Source: Bacillota bacterium
Lineage (GTDB): Bacteria; Bacillota; DTU025
Length of the DNA stretch: 45,030 bases
Direction of reading: 5' to 3'
Assembly: GCA_019136685.1 (NCBI GenBank)
Contig: JAGVTS010000108.1
Location: forward strand, 1 to 45,030
The notes under the pieces: generated by a model
Databases searched by the model: none
Seen by the model: only the letters and a program-made list of their open reading frames with translations
What the model was told of the DNA's origin: nothing
In this document: positions 1 through 8,690 of the stretch, piece after piece
Layout of the letters: each line of letters begins with the position of its first letter
How positions within the stretch are numbered: the first letter of the stretch is position 1
Made by a program: the position numbers and the translations under genes

Positions 1-28
1 AAAACGAACAGGATGCCCCAGAGTGCAT
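1..28 (-). CDS. possible start of an unidentified gene running off the left edge
   Basis: An ATG at 28 is preceded on the minus strand by AAGGGGG five bases upstream, a fair ribosome-binding site. The same reading frame is open further upstream to an ATG at 70 and a GTG at 94, so the start is uncertain. Only nine codons lie inside the window from 28, too few to recognise a family. It is co-oriented with all other genes, which is its main support. It may equally be chance. Confidence 0.2.
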
Positions 29-150
29 CAAGACCCCCTTCCGGTACTGGAATGTGGCGCCCAGCCCCATTTCCTCCGCACCAGGTGGGCGCACATGCTA
101 TTCGGGCCCATACGCCCAGGAATGTCCATGGATGTGGGTAATGCATAGTG

Positions 151-288
151 GAAAACCGTACGGTTCGGCGCGATCGGGCGAAATCGGGGTGCGTTTTGGG
201 GGATCGCAGAGCTCCCGTCTGGAAAATGGGAGCCCGACCGAGGGTTGCGTTCGGAGAAGCCTGTCTGTGCAGAACCATATGGGTTTTC
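151..288. repeat. inverted-repeat element downstream of the deacetylase gene
   Basis: The arms GAAAACCGTACGGTTC (151-166) and, inverted, GAAAACCCATATGGTTC (288-272) match except for an indel and a few substitutions. Each arm is itself nearly palindromic (AACCGTACGGTT at 154-165 is perfect). Between them lies a further inverted pair, GCTCCC at 211-216 and GGGAGC at 228-233. The surrounding 1-355 stretch has no convincing gene in any frame. The layout could be a small non-autonomous repeat (MITE or REP type) or a structured RNA. No target-site duplication or T-tract is evident. Confidence 0.35.
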
Positions 289-355
289 AATACGGCCCCG
301 CCAAGAGCCGCTGGCTTCTGCAAGCCCCGCCCGGAGCGGTCGACTGCGATTGCGA

Positions 356-2131
356 TCACGGCCAACTGGGCTCGTCAGACACTGAGGGTGCGTTGCCTGC
401 TCCAGGCTCCGGCTCTGCCTGACTTCCACTGTCATTACTCTGCCCGTCATCAGGCAAGGGCTGCACGGCAGATTCCGGTTCAGCCTCGCCCGCCGGCACA
501 GGCTGCATTTGGATGGGCGCCGCCGCCTCGTGGCCTGTCTCGGTCGGCACCGCTGCTGCCGGAGCGGGGCTATCCGTTGTGTCCTGGGGCGGCGCCGCGG
601 CACCGCCAGACTGGGGCTGCGGCTCTGGCTGTGGCTGCCCATACGACTCCACAGATGAGCCTGCATGCACTTCCGCAGTCGGCTCGGCGGTCGGCTTTCG
701 CAGCGTCGCCACGGTCGACTTCCAGTCTGAGGGCATCAGCTCGTCTAGCCTCACAAGCTCGACGCCTGCAGCCGCGAGTTCCGGGATCATCCTGGCTAGC
801 GCCCGAACCGTAGTTGGTCGTACATGGCCTATGACGGCTGCCGACCCGCGCGATAGCGCAATACGCGCCGCAGCCCTGATCTGGTCCACTACGTACGTTT
901 CATCTGCGATGTGGTCAAGAAAGCGCGCGTTTTCAAGCAGCGGCGCGCCCATATCCCGGGCAACGCGCGGCGCGGTAGAGTTCGGAGTAGTTCTGCTGTC
1001 GAAGAAGAATAGGCCCCGGCTGAACACCTCGTTCATGACGGTGATCATCGCCGCGCGGTCTTCAGTAACCTTGGATCCCATGTGGTTGCTGACTCCGATA
1101 ACGTTAGGCACGGCTGCTAGATTCGCCGCCAAGACTCGCCTGATCTCCTCCTGGCTCATGCCGGCCATGATGGCGCCGCCTCCCGGGCGCTTCGCCGGAT
1201 CGTGTGGTTCCATGGGTTGGTGCAACAGCACCGCAAACCCGCGCTCGCCCGCAGTCGTTGCCTCGCTCCCGGCGCGATTGCCGTCAGGGAGCACAGCCAC
1301 TGTAAGCGGGACCTCTATCTGGAACAGCTGCTCAGTTCCAGCGACGCCGTTGCCCAGGTCGTCGATGACAATGGCCAGTCTTGCCCGGGCGCGCGAAGCC
1401 CGACCCGGCTCGGTCGCTGCCAAAGGCTCCTCCTTCGGCAGATACTTCTCTGACATGCTGGGCTTTTCGCCGCCCACCAGGTCCTGGTATATCTCCGAAT
1501 CAACGTTGCTTTCAGCGGGGATCGTACCTGTTCCCGCAGGAACGCCCGCGCTGGCATCATGGGCAATGCCCGCTGACGAATCGGCCGCCCTTCGGATCTC
1601 GTCGCCCAGGCGAACGGGCACCACAAGCCTGACTACTTCCAGCGATTCAGCTAACCCTCTGAGGTTGCGGTCGCTGAATCCGATGGTGAAAATGAAGGTA
1701 TCCGATGCGCTCGTCGGCGGCGTCAGCGTCGCTCCTGCCTTTCGCACCGCGCGCGATACGACGTACGACAGCAAGTCCGCACTCGCGGACCAGACAGGAG
1801 CATCATACGTCGCCAGGTTCCACCTCAGGTACACGTCGTCTTTGGCCGACGGACGGATCATCCTCTGAGCTCCCGAGCGAGGCAGCGTGCCGGGATCGAG
1901 TACGCCGGCGGCCTCAAGCTGCTCCACAGCGGCCCTCGCCGCTGCGTCAGACTTATCGCAATAGTCATGAATCATCTTGCCGCTCTCTCGCGATACTGTG
2001 GGCTTATCATCAGAGCACCCTGCACTCATCACAGCTAGCACGAGGGCTAAACCGAGTCCTATGCACATGACGCGCGCATTGCGCCGGGCGCCAAAGATCA
2101 GAGAACTAGTGAAGCTGACGAGGCCTATCAT
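356..2131 (-). CDS. divergent polysaccharide deacetylase (YibQ/DUF610 family), exported
   Basis: The protein (591 aa) has an N-terminal hydrophobic segment at about residues 22-38 ending in VMSAGC, which resembles a lipobox but has Ser at -3, so lipidation is uncertain. The middle (about 250-473) matches the divergent polysaccharide deacetylase family: IVIDDLGNG near the start, LLHQPMEP, SNHMGSKVTED and FFFDSRT, with final GHVRP. These proteins have a NodB-like fold; their substrate is unproven. The last 115 residues are a Pro/Gln/Glu/Ala-rich, low-complexity tail. I chose the ATG at 2131 because GGAGG sits 8 nt upstream; a GTG at 2137 overlaps the preceding stop but has the site too close. 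It is the last gene of the ftsE-led cluster, suggesting a role in wall glycan processing (inferred). Confidence 0.85.
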   Translation of the reverse strand: MIGLVSFTSSLIFGARRNARVMCIGLGLALVLAVMSAGCSDDKPTVSRESGKMIHDYCDKSDAAARAAVEQLEAAGVLDPGTLPRSGAQRMIRPSAKDDVYLRWNLATYDAPVWSASADLLSYVVSRAVRKAGATLTPPTSASDTFIFTIGFSDRNLRGLAESLEVVRLVVPVRLGDEIRRAADSSAGIAHDASAGVPAGTGTIPAESNVDSEIYQDLVGGEKPSMSEKYLPKEEPLAATEPGRASRARARLAIVIDDLGNGVAGTEQLFQIEVPLTVAVLPDGNRAGSEATTAGERGFAVLLHQPMEPHDPAKRPGGGAIMAGMSQEEIRRVLAANLAAVPNVIGVSNHMGSKVTEDRAAMITVMNEVFSRGLFFFDSRTTPNSTAPRVARDMGAPLLENARFLDHIADETYVVDQIRAAARIALSRGSAAVIGHVRPTTVRALARMIPELAAAGVELVRLDELMPSDWKSTVATLRKPTAEPTAEVHAGSSVESYGQPQPEPQPQSGGAAAPPQDTTDSPAPAAAVPTETGHEAAAPIQMQPVPAGEAEPESAVQPLPDDGQSNDSGSQAEPEPGAGNAPSVSDEPSWP

Positions 2132-2133
2132 AC

Positions 2134-3396
2134 TCACATCCTCCGCCGGTTTGAGCGAGCCTTGAGATGTCGGGCCATGAGCGAGAGCAGGCCGGCGCGG
2201 GTCGAACGTATGTCGGGGTACTTCCCCTCCCTCGGTACCAGGCAGAGCCCCAGCCCCGACCGGGCGCCCCTTATCTGGACGGTTCTTGCCTCCGGTGACC
2301 GGCCGGGGAGAGCTGAGCGCACGTCCATCACGATCGCAACGGGCGAGATAGCCATGGCTTCCAATAGGTCGTCGCCGGACGAAACGGATCGACAGTTGAC
2401 TGACTCGATAACGTCACCGCGCCCTATGCCTGCCTGCCAAGCAGGTGAGCCCCGCGTTACATCCAGAACCATGACGCCGCGGGCAGGAGCCTGAAACACA
2501 GCTCGCCCGCGCACCTCGGCTACTCGCGACAGATGAATCATCAGCTCATGGCCGACCGGCGAGAACAGTGCCGCAAGCCATCGCGCCCAACCGCGTGTCG
2601 ACGAAAGCACTGACAGGCCCAGTAGAACTAGGCTGAAACAGCCGGACATGGCTGCGGTCATACGAGCCTTGTGCCTGGGGAGCCTGGTATAGGTGAAATC
2701 ACTGTAGCCCAGTGCGGCGGTCAGACCTATCAGCGCATACACCGACTGCATCCCCTCCGGAGCAGAAGCGGCGGGCCTTATTAGCGGCCACCACTCGGGC
2801 ATCGAGAGCACTTCGGGAAGAGCGGCCGATAGTGGGTAGTAGAGCATCAGGCCAACGGCCACTGGCGCCGGCCAGAATCTCTCCATAAGGAACCCGCCGG
2901 CAGGCCTGCCGTTCGGCCCCGAGCTCAGCACAGGGATAGCGCTGTGACTGCCCGTTGCCCAGATCAGACCGGCCTCGATCAGATGGAGCACTCCCACCAT
3001 GGAGGTGACGGACGCCACATCCAGTTCGGGCCAACCGAACAGCAGGTTGCCAAGACACGCAAGTCCTGCAGCATAAGAAAAGCAGATCAGTCGCACGTCC
3101 AGTACTGCCAGAGCCAGCGCCGCCGCCCACAGAAAGCCTAGTCCCATACGATCCACAGACGGGCCAAGCAGTACGAATAGCAGGCTACCCGCAATCCCGC
3201 CCACTACTCCCTCGCCGAGCGACCGCATGGTCCGGGCAAGAGGGGATGGCGATCCTTTGGTCCATTGCCGCTCCATCGCTGCAAGGCGCGTGTATTGAAA
3301 GTATACGATGGCCATCACAACCCAGAAGAGGATCATCGTAGTGGGATACGAGAGTATGCCCACGATACTCCTGAGTATGATGGCCAGAAGAATCAT
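2134..3396 (-). CDS. multi-pass membrane protein with C-terminal PDZ domain (MinJ-like layout)
   Basis: The 420-residue protein begins with several hydrophobic segments spread over roughly residues 1-280. It ends in a PDZ domain (about 290-385) with the typical SPAWQAGIGRGDVIESVN core. Its ATG overlaps the upstream protease stop codon (ATGA), implying translational coupling. In Bacillus subtilis a PDZ membrane protein (MinJ) is encoded close to ftsEX and ctpB, and it links the Min system to the division site. The same architecture and neighbourhood make a division-related adaptor plausible here. Overall sequence similarity to MinJ cannot be judged by eye, so I leave the symbol empty. Confidence 0.75.
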   Translation of the reverse strand: MILLAIILRSIVGILSYPTTMILFWVVMAIVYFQYTRLAAMERQWTKGSPSPLARTMRSLGEGVVGGIAGSLLFVLLGPSVDRMGLGFLWAAALALAVLDVRLICFSYAAGLACLGNLLFGWPELDVASVTSMVGVLHLIEAGLIWATGSHSAIPVLSSGPNGRPAGGFLMERFWPAPVAVGLMLYYPLSAALPEVLSMPEWWPLIRPAASAPEGMQSVYALIGLTAALGYSDFTYTRLPRHKARMTAAMSGCFSLVLLGLSVLSSTRGWARWLAALFSPVGHELMIHLSRVAEVRGRAVFQAPARGVMVLDVTRGSPAWQAGIGRGDVIESVNCRSVSSGDDLLEAMAISPVAIVMDVRSALPGRSPEARTVQIRGARSGLGLCLVPREGKYPDIRSTRAGLLSLMARHLKARSNRRRM

Positions 3397-4730
3397 GCCG
3401 CGCTCCGCCCGGTCCTGCCCGACTCGACCTGGTCAATCAGTATCTCCAGCGCACGGCGGAGCTGCGGGTCCAGAGCCGGGTCTATCCTGAGCAGGTCCTC
3501 GGCGGTCACGGGCCCGGCCGGCCCGCCGCTTTTCGCCTGCTCACTCTTGATCTTCTCCAACTCCTCCGGGGTGATTGCCTGCACTTCGACATCGGGCCTA
3601 ATGGGCGAATCAGGAGTGATCTCTCTACCCCCGGCGGTCAAGTATATCTGGGTGGTCACCGCCAGCCCCGACCCGTCCGACAGCGGAAAGAGGGTTTGCA
3701 CAAGCCCTTTGCCGAACGTGGGGACGCCGACCACAGTGGCCGCCTTGGTGTCCTGCAATGCCCCCGACACTATCTCCGATGCCGAAGCCGTGTATTCGTT
3801 CACCAGCACCACCATGGGTACGTCGGTTATGCGCCGACCAGCAGTATATAGCGTCTTCTTCTGGCCATCCCTGCCCTGAACGTGCATAACAGCGCCTGAA
3901 GGAATGAACTTGCTGGCAACCTCCACTGCCTGCGTAACCAGGCCGCCGCCATTGTACCGGAGGTCGAGGATGAGCCCTTTCATGCCCTGACTCAACAGGT
4001 TGCTGACTTCGGTTTCGATATCTTGACCGGCTTTCTGCGAAAAGGTCCTCAGTTCGATATAGCCGATCCCGGAGGACTCGCCGACCATGTAACTCCTTGT
4101 CGCAGGGGCATCGATGATATCGCGCACTATCTCCACTGTGAAACGCCCGGCAGGATAGCGTCGCTCGACGACGAGCGTGACGATGGTACCCGGCTCGCCC
4201 CTCATCATGGATACAGCTCCGTCCAGCGCCATCCCTTCGGTGGATACCCCGTCTATCTCCACGATGTGGTCGCCAGGCATTAGGCCTGCCCTCATTCCCG
4301 GCGTGTTCTCGATCGGCGAGATAATCGTGATCTGCTCATCGCGTATTCCCACCAGGATTCCGACGCCTCCGAACACACCTGCAGAATCATCTCTCAGCGT
4401 CTGAAACTCCTTCGGGTTCATGTACCGGGTGTATGGATCGCCCAGGACTGCCAGCATGCCTGAGACAGTACCCTCGGACAGATACGCCCGGACCAATGTC
4501 GACAAGGACAATGGCCTATAGAACTCTCCCTTGACGAGGTACATGGCCTCTAGGGCCGTCCTGACATCCCTGAACTTCGTCGGAGTCGCCGCCTCGCCTC
4601 CCGGCTGGACTCCGTCAACCGTGGGCGCTAGAGCCGCGAACGCCACAAGCAAAGCCAACGCTACACCAAGCGCCGCAAGCCACCCGCACCGCCCCGGACC
4701 TCGCCTTTTTCTATCCTCAGCCATAGTCAC
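3393..4730 (-). CDS. carboxyl-terminal processing protease, S41 family (CtpA/CtpB/Prc-like)
   Basis: This is a secreted or membrane-anchored serine protease with a hydrophobic anchor at residues 16-36, a PDZ domain (about 115-200, with MRAGLMPGDHIVEIDG) and an S41 catalytic core. The catalytic pair is visible: Ser316 in YTASASEI and Lys341 in TFGKG, with the 25-residue spacing seen in Prc. The length of 445 aa is normal. The family cleaves extracytoplasmic proteins, often regulators of cell-wall hydrolases or sporulation signalling. Its position next to FtsX and an M23 peptidase suggests envelope-hydrolase control (inferred). The start is GTG at 4730; an ATG two codons later at 4724 is possible. 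Neither has a strong ribosome-binding site. Confidence 0.93.
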   Translation of the reverse strand: MTMAEDRKRRGPGRCGWLAALGVALALLVAFAALAPTVDGVQPGGEAATPTKFRDVRTALEAMYLVKGEFYRPLSLSTLVRAYLSEGTVSGMLAVLGDPYTRYMNPKEFQTLRDDSAGVFGGVGILVGIRDEQITIISPIENTPGMRAGLMPGDHIVEIDGVSTEGMALDGAVSMMRGEPGTIVTLVVERRYPAGRFTVEIVRDIIDAPATRSYMVGESSGIGYIELRTFSQKAGQDIETEVSNLLSQGMKGLILDLRYNGGGLVTQAVEVASKFIPSGAVMHVQGRDGQKKTLYTAGRRITDVPMVVLVNEYTASASEIVSGALQDTKAATVVGVPTFGKGLVQTLFPLSDGSGLAVTTQIYLTAGGREITPDSPIRPDVEVQAITPEELEKIKSEQAKSGGPAGPVTAEDLLRIDPALDPQLRRALEILIDQVESGRTGRSAA

Positions 4731-4823
4731 ACACTCACTTTCAGCATTCCATACATCCTATGCCCAGCGCCATGCTCGATGTCACGCCCCGGGCTATTGC
4801 CTGCGTTCGCCCGGTCAACCGCG

Positions 4824-6032
4824 CTAGCGCGCCGGCAGCAAGCTGATGGGGTTCTGAGGCGAGCCATCCTGCCTCGCCTCAAAGTGAAGATGGGGCCCTG
4901 TCGCGAAACCGGTAGACCCCACATGACATATGATATCACCCTGGAGCACCGCTTTGCCAGCGCTTGTGGATACTGATTTGTTGTGCGCATACAGCGTGGA
5001 CAGTCCCCCGCCATGATCGAGTATGACAGTATTGCCGTATCCGTTGATCCACCCGGCCATCAACACATATCCGTCGGCGACTGCCTTGACGGGTGTTCCG
5101 GTGCCTATGGCGATATCGATGCCCGAATGAAATCGCCTATCGCGGAAGATCGGATGAATGCGCCAGCCGAAAGACGACGAAATCCGCCCGCCGACCACCG
5201 GCCAGATAAACTTGCCCGTCCACTTGGTAAGCTGGCCGGATTTCCCGAGCCGCGCCTGCATTTCCCGTATGACCTTCTCCAGCTCACGCGACTGCCGTTC
5301 CTCTTCTGCAAGCTCTTTCTCCCAGCGCGTCCTCTCAGCCTGCACACGTTGGAGATAGTAGGCCCGCTCATCCATGGCCTGCTCCACTCGTTTCTTCTCA
5401 CTGTCGAGGCCGGACGAAAGCAGCGTTATCTCCTTCTTGGACTTCTCCAGGTTCACCTGACGCTCGGCGATGTCCCGCTTCCGCTCCTCTAACGAGTCTT
5501 TCTCTGCTCTCAGCTGCAAGTAGGTTTCGGCGTCCTGCCGCACAATCATGTTGGCAAACTCATATCTGGCGACGAAATCGGCGAAATCCTCCGAACCCAG
5601 GAGCAGTTCCAGGTAGGAACCAGGGCCCATCTTGTACAGCTCAGTCAGCCGGCTGTCCAGGCCGCTCACTGACGACTGGTATTCCCGAGTCGCCCTGGCC
5701 AACTCCCGCTCTGCGGCAGTCAGGTCGACAGCCGCCTGTACCAGCTGTTTCTCGGCGTTTCGCAGTTTTCGGTCTGTCGCAGCAATACTTGCCTGAAGTG
5801 TCTCCAGCCTATCTTCGATCTTCTGCAGCGCGACCAGCGCGTTCTTCTCCTCTGATCGATACTTCGACACAGTCTTGCGGATCTTCTCTATCTGTGCCTG
5901 AATATTCCCCAACTGGTTCTTCTTGGTCGATAACTCACCGGCGTCCGGGCTTGCGAATGCCAGGCCGCAGGTGAAGCCGATGGCAATCACGAACACCAGA
6001 GCCAGCACCGCCGGCGCCCTGAGTCGTTCCAT
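4824..6032 (-). CDS. LytM/M23 peptidase with long N-terminal coiled coil (EnvC-like)
   Basis: A signal/anchor segment (about residues 6-27) is followed by a long Glu/Lys/Arg-rich coiled coil (about 30-265) and a C-terminal M23 domain. The zinc ligands look intact: His302 and Asp306 in FHSGIDIA and His383 in HLHF, with His350 and His381 also present. Gram-negative EnvC proteins have degenerate sites and only activate amidases; this copy could itself be an endopeptidase. The coiled coil probably contacts the extracellular loop of FtsX, whose gene is immediately upstream. I prefer ATG at 6032 (GGAGGG 8 nt upstream, 402 aa); a GTG at 6077 overlaps the ftsX stop but lacks a good site. Confidence 0.9.
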   Translation of the reverse strand: MERLRAPAVLALVFVIAIGFTCGLAFASPDAGELSTKKNQLGNIQAQIEKIRKTVSKYRSEEKNALVALQKIEDRLETLQASIAATDRKLRNAEKQLVQAAVDLTAAERELARATREYQSSVSGLDSRLTELYKMGPGSYLELLLGSEDFADFVARYEFANMIVRQDAETYLQLRAEKDSLEERKRDIAERQVNLEKSKKEITLLSSGLDSEKKRVEQAMDERAYYLQRVQAERTRWEKELAEEERQSRELEKVIREMQARLGKSGQLTKWTGKFIWPVVGGRISSSFGWRIHPIFRDRRFHSGIDIAIGTGTPVKAVADGYVLMAGWINGYGNTVILDHGGGLSTLYAHNKSVSTSAGKAVLQGDIICHVGSTGFATGPHLHFEARQDGSPQNPISLLPAR

Positions 6033-6073
6033 ACGCCACGCCCTCCAAAAACCATGTTTGCCGAGCGACGCTC

Positions 6074-6952
6074 TCACACTTTCAGATATCGCCTGACCGA
6101 AACGGCGCTCCCGGCAAGCCCTGCAATAGCCCCGAAGGCCACTGTTCCTATGACGGCGAATCTCATATGGATAGGATCCCTTATGATAGGGATGAACGAC
6201 GCCACGGACTTAACCCAAGTCACAAGGCCCAGATAGCCTGCGGCAACCAAAGCAGTTGCCGCAGCAGAACCCGCAATTCCAATGACCAAGCCCTCCATCA
6301 CGAACGGAAATAGAATGAACCCATCGGTCGCGCCGACAAGCTTCATAATCTCAATCTCTTTGCGCCTGGCAAACACCGACAGCCTGATGGTGTTGGACAC
6401 TATGAGGCTTGCCCCAACCAGCGCCAGGCAGGCCACAATCCCCGTGAGGCCCCACAGAACCCGCAGAGCGCCGACGAGGTTGTCGACCCACTTCTGCCCG
6501 TATATGACGTCAGAGACGCCTGTGAGTTTCCATATACCGGCAGCCACTGCCCTTGCGTCCTCGGCGCGCGCAAGCGACACATTAAACGAATCAGGCAGCG
6601 GATTGCGTTCCAGATCATTTAGGAAGAACCCACTCTCGCCCATCTGCAGCTTAAGGCGGTCGAGCGCTTCATCCTGCGAAACATACTCGACCTTGATGAC
6701 TCCGGGAAGCGCCCTTATGGAATTGCCGAGCGCCTCCTTGTCATCTGGGACGGTGTTCTGATCGAGGAAGACCCTGATCTGCACCTGCGACTGCAGCTGG
6801 CGGCCAATGGCCGTAAGGTTCACGGCGAACACAGCGAAAATGCTCACAGCCGCCATGCATGCCATTACCACCATGATCGATGTGAGGGCCGGAGTCTTCC
6901 TGAGGCTGCGCAACGCCTGCCCTCCCAGAGCCGCCATCGTCCTAAGCTTCAC
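6074..6952 (-). CDS. ftsX: cell-division ABC transporter permease FtsX
   Basis: This is the FtsX permease: one N-terminal membrane segment (around TSIMVVMACMAAVSIFAVFA), an extracytoplasmic domain of about 120 residues, then three more membrane segments. The conserved cytoplasmic stretch RRKEIEIMKLVGAT follows the second segment. With FtsE it forms an ATP-driven complex that activates peptidoglycan hydrolases at division. The GTG at 6952 is chosen because GAGGTGG lies 8 nt upstream and the overlap with the ftsE stop is then 11 nt; an upstream in-frame start at 6985 would overlap by 44 nt. The next gene encodes the probable hydrolase partner. Confidence 0.95.
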   Translation of the reverse strand: MKLRTMAALGGQALRSLRKTPALTSIMVVMACMAAVSIFAVFAVNLTAIGRQLQSQVQIRVFLDQNTVPDDKEALGNSIRALPGVIKVEYVSQDEALDRLKLQMGESGFFLNDLERNPLPDSFNVSLARAEDARAVAAGIWKLTGVSDVIYGQKWVDNLVGALRVLWGLTGIVACLALVGASLIVSNTIRLSVFARRKEIEIMKLVGATDGFILFPFVMEGLVIGIAGSAAATALVAAGYLGLVTWVKSVASFIPIIRDPIHMRFAVIGTVAFGAIAGLAGSAVSVRRYLKV

Positions 6953-7628
6953 CGCAGTATCCACCTCGCAGCTCATCCCGGACAACTATACCCTCGTCCA
7001 GCTGCACCACGCGTCGCCTCAGCCGATCCACTACGAGCTGGTTGTGAGTAGCCATGATTACCGTAGTACCACGCATGTTGATGTCACACAGGAGGTTCAT
7101 AATGTCCATGGAAGTGTCGGGATCCAGATTGCCGGTGGGCTCGTCTGCGATCACGATAAATGGATCATTGACAATCGCGCGCGCAATAGCCACCCGCTGC
7201 TGTTCCCCACCTGCGAGCTCATCCGGCATGGCCTGGGCTTTGTGCGACAGGCCCACCATGTCCAGGGCCAACGGAACTCGCTTAGCAATTTCCCGCGGAG
7301 AAGCCTCTATCACTTCCAGGGCGAATGCGACGTTGTCGTACACTGACCGATCGGGCAGAAGCTTGAAGTCCTGAAACACAATGCCGATCCGGCGCCGCAA
7401 CAGCGGCACTTCACGCCATCGAAGCCTAACAACATTTCTCCCGGCCACCCAGACCTGGCCGTTTGTGGGAACCGTGCCGCGGTATATCATGGACAGGAGC
7501 GTAGATTTGCCGGCGCCGCTGGGACCGACCACAAAGACGAACTCTCCCTTATCGATTGAAAGGTTCACGCCCCGCAGCGCCTGCGCACCGCCTGCGTACA
7601 CCCTTGTAACTCCGTACATCTTGACCAA
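6942..7628 (-). CDS. ftsE: cell-division ABC transporter ATPase FtsE
   Basis: This is a single ABC ATPase domain of 228 residues with Walker [10 protein letters not shown], signature [14 protein letters not shown], Walker [12 protein letters not shown] and an H-loop in MATHNQ. The combination with the adjoining FtsX permease identifies FtsE. I place the start at TTG 7628: the resulting N-terminus ([11 protein letters not shown]) aligns with the usual FtsE beginning, and GGGGTGG lies 7 nt upstream. That ribosome-binding site falls inside one arm of a long inverted repeat (7636-7710), so translation may be structure-controlled. Confidence 0.95.
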   Translation of the reverse strand: MVKMYGVTRVYAGGAQALRGVNLSIDKGEFVFVVGPSGAGKSTLLSMIYRGTVPTNGQVWVAGRNVVRLRWREVPLLRRRIGIVFQDFKLLPDRSVYDNVAFALEVIEASPREIAKRVPLALDMVGLSHKAQAMPDELAGGEQQRVAIARAIVNDPFIVIADEPTGNLDPDTSMDIMNLLCDINMRGTTVIMATHNQLVVDRLRRRVVQLDEGIVVRDELRGGYCGEA

Positions 7629-7635
7629 AGCAGTA

Positions 7636-7710
7636 CCACCCCGTCTCAAGCAGGTCACACCAATCAGATGTTCTTCTCGGCTGCCGCCGATTCCTGCTGA
7701 GACGGGGTGG
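7636..7710 (-). promoter_or_regulatory. long inverted repeat that includes the ftsE ribosome-binding site
   Basis: The arm at 7710-7693 and the arm at 7654-7636 pair over about 18 bp with a single bulged base. In the RNA, the 3' arm reads CTGCTTGAGACGGGGTGG. A 38-base loop separates the arms and contains a smaller GC hairpin (CGGC GGCA GCCG). The stem lies between the transketolase stop (7731) and the ftsE TTG (7628). The presumed ribosome-binding site GGGGTGG is in the 3' arm. No T-run follows, so it does not look like an intrinsic terminator. A translational control or mRNA-processing role is inferred. Confidence 0.6.
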
Positions 7711-7730
7711 AAATCGAGGGGATACGCGCC

Positions 7731-8690
7731 TCAGATGGTTCTCCCTGCCGCAGTCTTCATGGATATGGCCCGCCTGGCCGCTCCCACGATGTCGTCCACC
7801 GTGAGGCCGTAGGCGGCGAGCAGCTCATCTGGTTTGCCCGACTTCCCAAACTGATCGCGTACTCCCACCCGCACGACAGGCGCCGGATGTAGCTCACACA
7901 CCGCTTCGCACACAGCTCCGCCCAAACCGCCAATTATGGAATGCTCTTCAGCGGTGACGATGGCCCCCGTCTCGACTGCTGCGGTCAGGACGGCATCGAG
8001 GTCCAGAGGCTTGATGGTGTGCATGTCCAGCACCCGAGCGCCGATTCCCTGCTCGGCCAGGGCTCCGGCGGCAGCCAGCGCCTGCGACACCATGATCCCA
8101 CACGCGATTATGGTCACGTCATTCCCTGCGCGCAAAGTCTGGGCCTTGCCCAGGGCGAACTCCTGCCCCTCTCCATAGATCACCGGCACAGGCGCCCTAC
8201 CCAGTCTCATATAGACCGGACCGTCCAGCATGGCCGCGGCATTCACGGCCCATGCCGTCTGAACCGCGTCCGACGGGACGATCACCGTCATGTTGGGCAC
8301 CGCTCTCATGAGGGCGATATCCTCCACTGACTGATGGGAGGCGCCGTCTTCGCCCACTGTCAGGCCGGCGTGGGTTGCGCATATCTTCACATTCAGCTTT
8401 GAGTAACAGACCGCATTCCGCACCTGGTCGTACGCACGGCCGCTTGCGAACACCGCAAAGGTGCTGGCGAATGCAATCTTGCCCGACGCAGCCAATCCGG
8501 CCGCGGTGCCGATCATGTCCTGCTCGGCTATGCCCATCTGGATAAACCGCTCCGGATGCCTCCTCGCAAACCCAGCCGTCCTGGTGGATGCCGACAAGTC
8601 TGCATCCAACACCACTACGCTGGGATTCACATCTCCGAGGCGCGCCAGAGTCTCTCCGTAGGCCGCCCTGGTAGCAATCATCTCAGTCAC
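7731..8690 (-). CDS. transketolase, C-terminal subunit
   Basis: This 319-residue protein carries the pyrimidine-binding domain and the C-terminal domain of transketolase. Visible landmarks are GIAEQDMIGTAAGLA (with the Glu that activates thiamine diphosphate), THAGLTVGEDGASHQ and the C-terminal EEHSIIGGLGGAV. It works with the product of the upstream gene to shuttle two-carbon units between sugar phosphates in the pentose phosphate pathway. The split into two genes is common in Clostridia and archaea. The ATG overlaps the stop of the N-terminal subunit by 4 nt, as expected for equal subunit synthesis. Split-transketolase-like pairs occasionally act on other sugars, so the physiological substrate is not certain. 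Confidence 0.93.
   Translation of the reverse strand: MTEMIATRAAYGETLARLGDVNPSVVVLDADLSASTRTAGFARRHPERFIQMGIAEQDMIGTAAGLAASGKIAFASTFAVFASGRAYDQVRNAVCYSKLNVKICATHAGLTVGEDGASHQSVEDIALMRAVPNMTVIVPSDAVQTAWAVNAAAMLDGPVYMRLGRAPVPVIYGEGQEFALGKAQTLRAGNDVTIIACGIMVSQALAAAGALAEQGIGARVLDMHTIKPLDLDAVLTAAVETGAIVTAEEHSIIGGLGGAVCEAVCELHPAPVVRVGVRDQFGKSGKPDELLAAYGLTVDDIVGAARRAISMKTAAGRTI

Noticed and set aside
28..666. 212-residue open frame on the minus strand, and long plus-strand frames at 54-422 and 148-813
   Set aside because: They overlap the deacetylase gene in other frames or run through gene-free sequence. Their Arg/Pro/Ser-rich composition is typical of GC-rich chance frames, and no family is recognisable.
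513..1868. 451-residue plus-strand frame opposite the deacetylase gene
   Set aside because: Ser/Ala/Arg-rich shadow of a gene with clear family motifs on the other strand.
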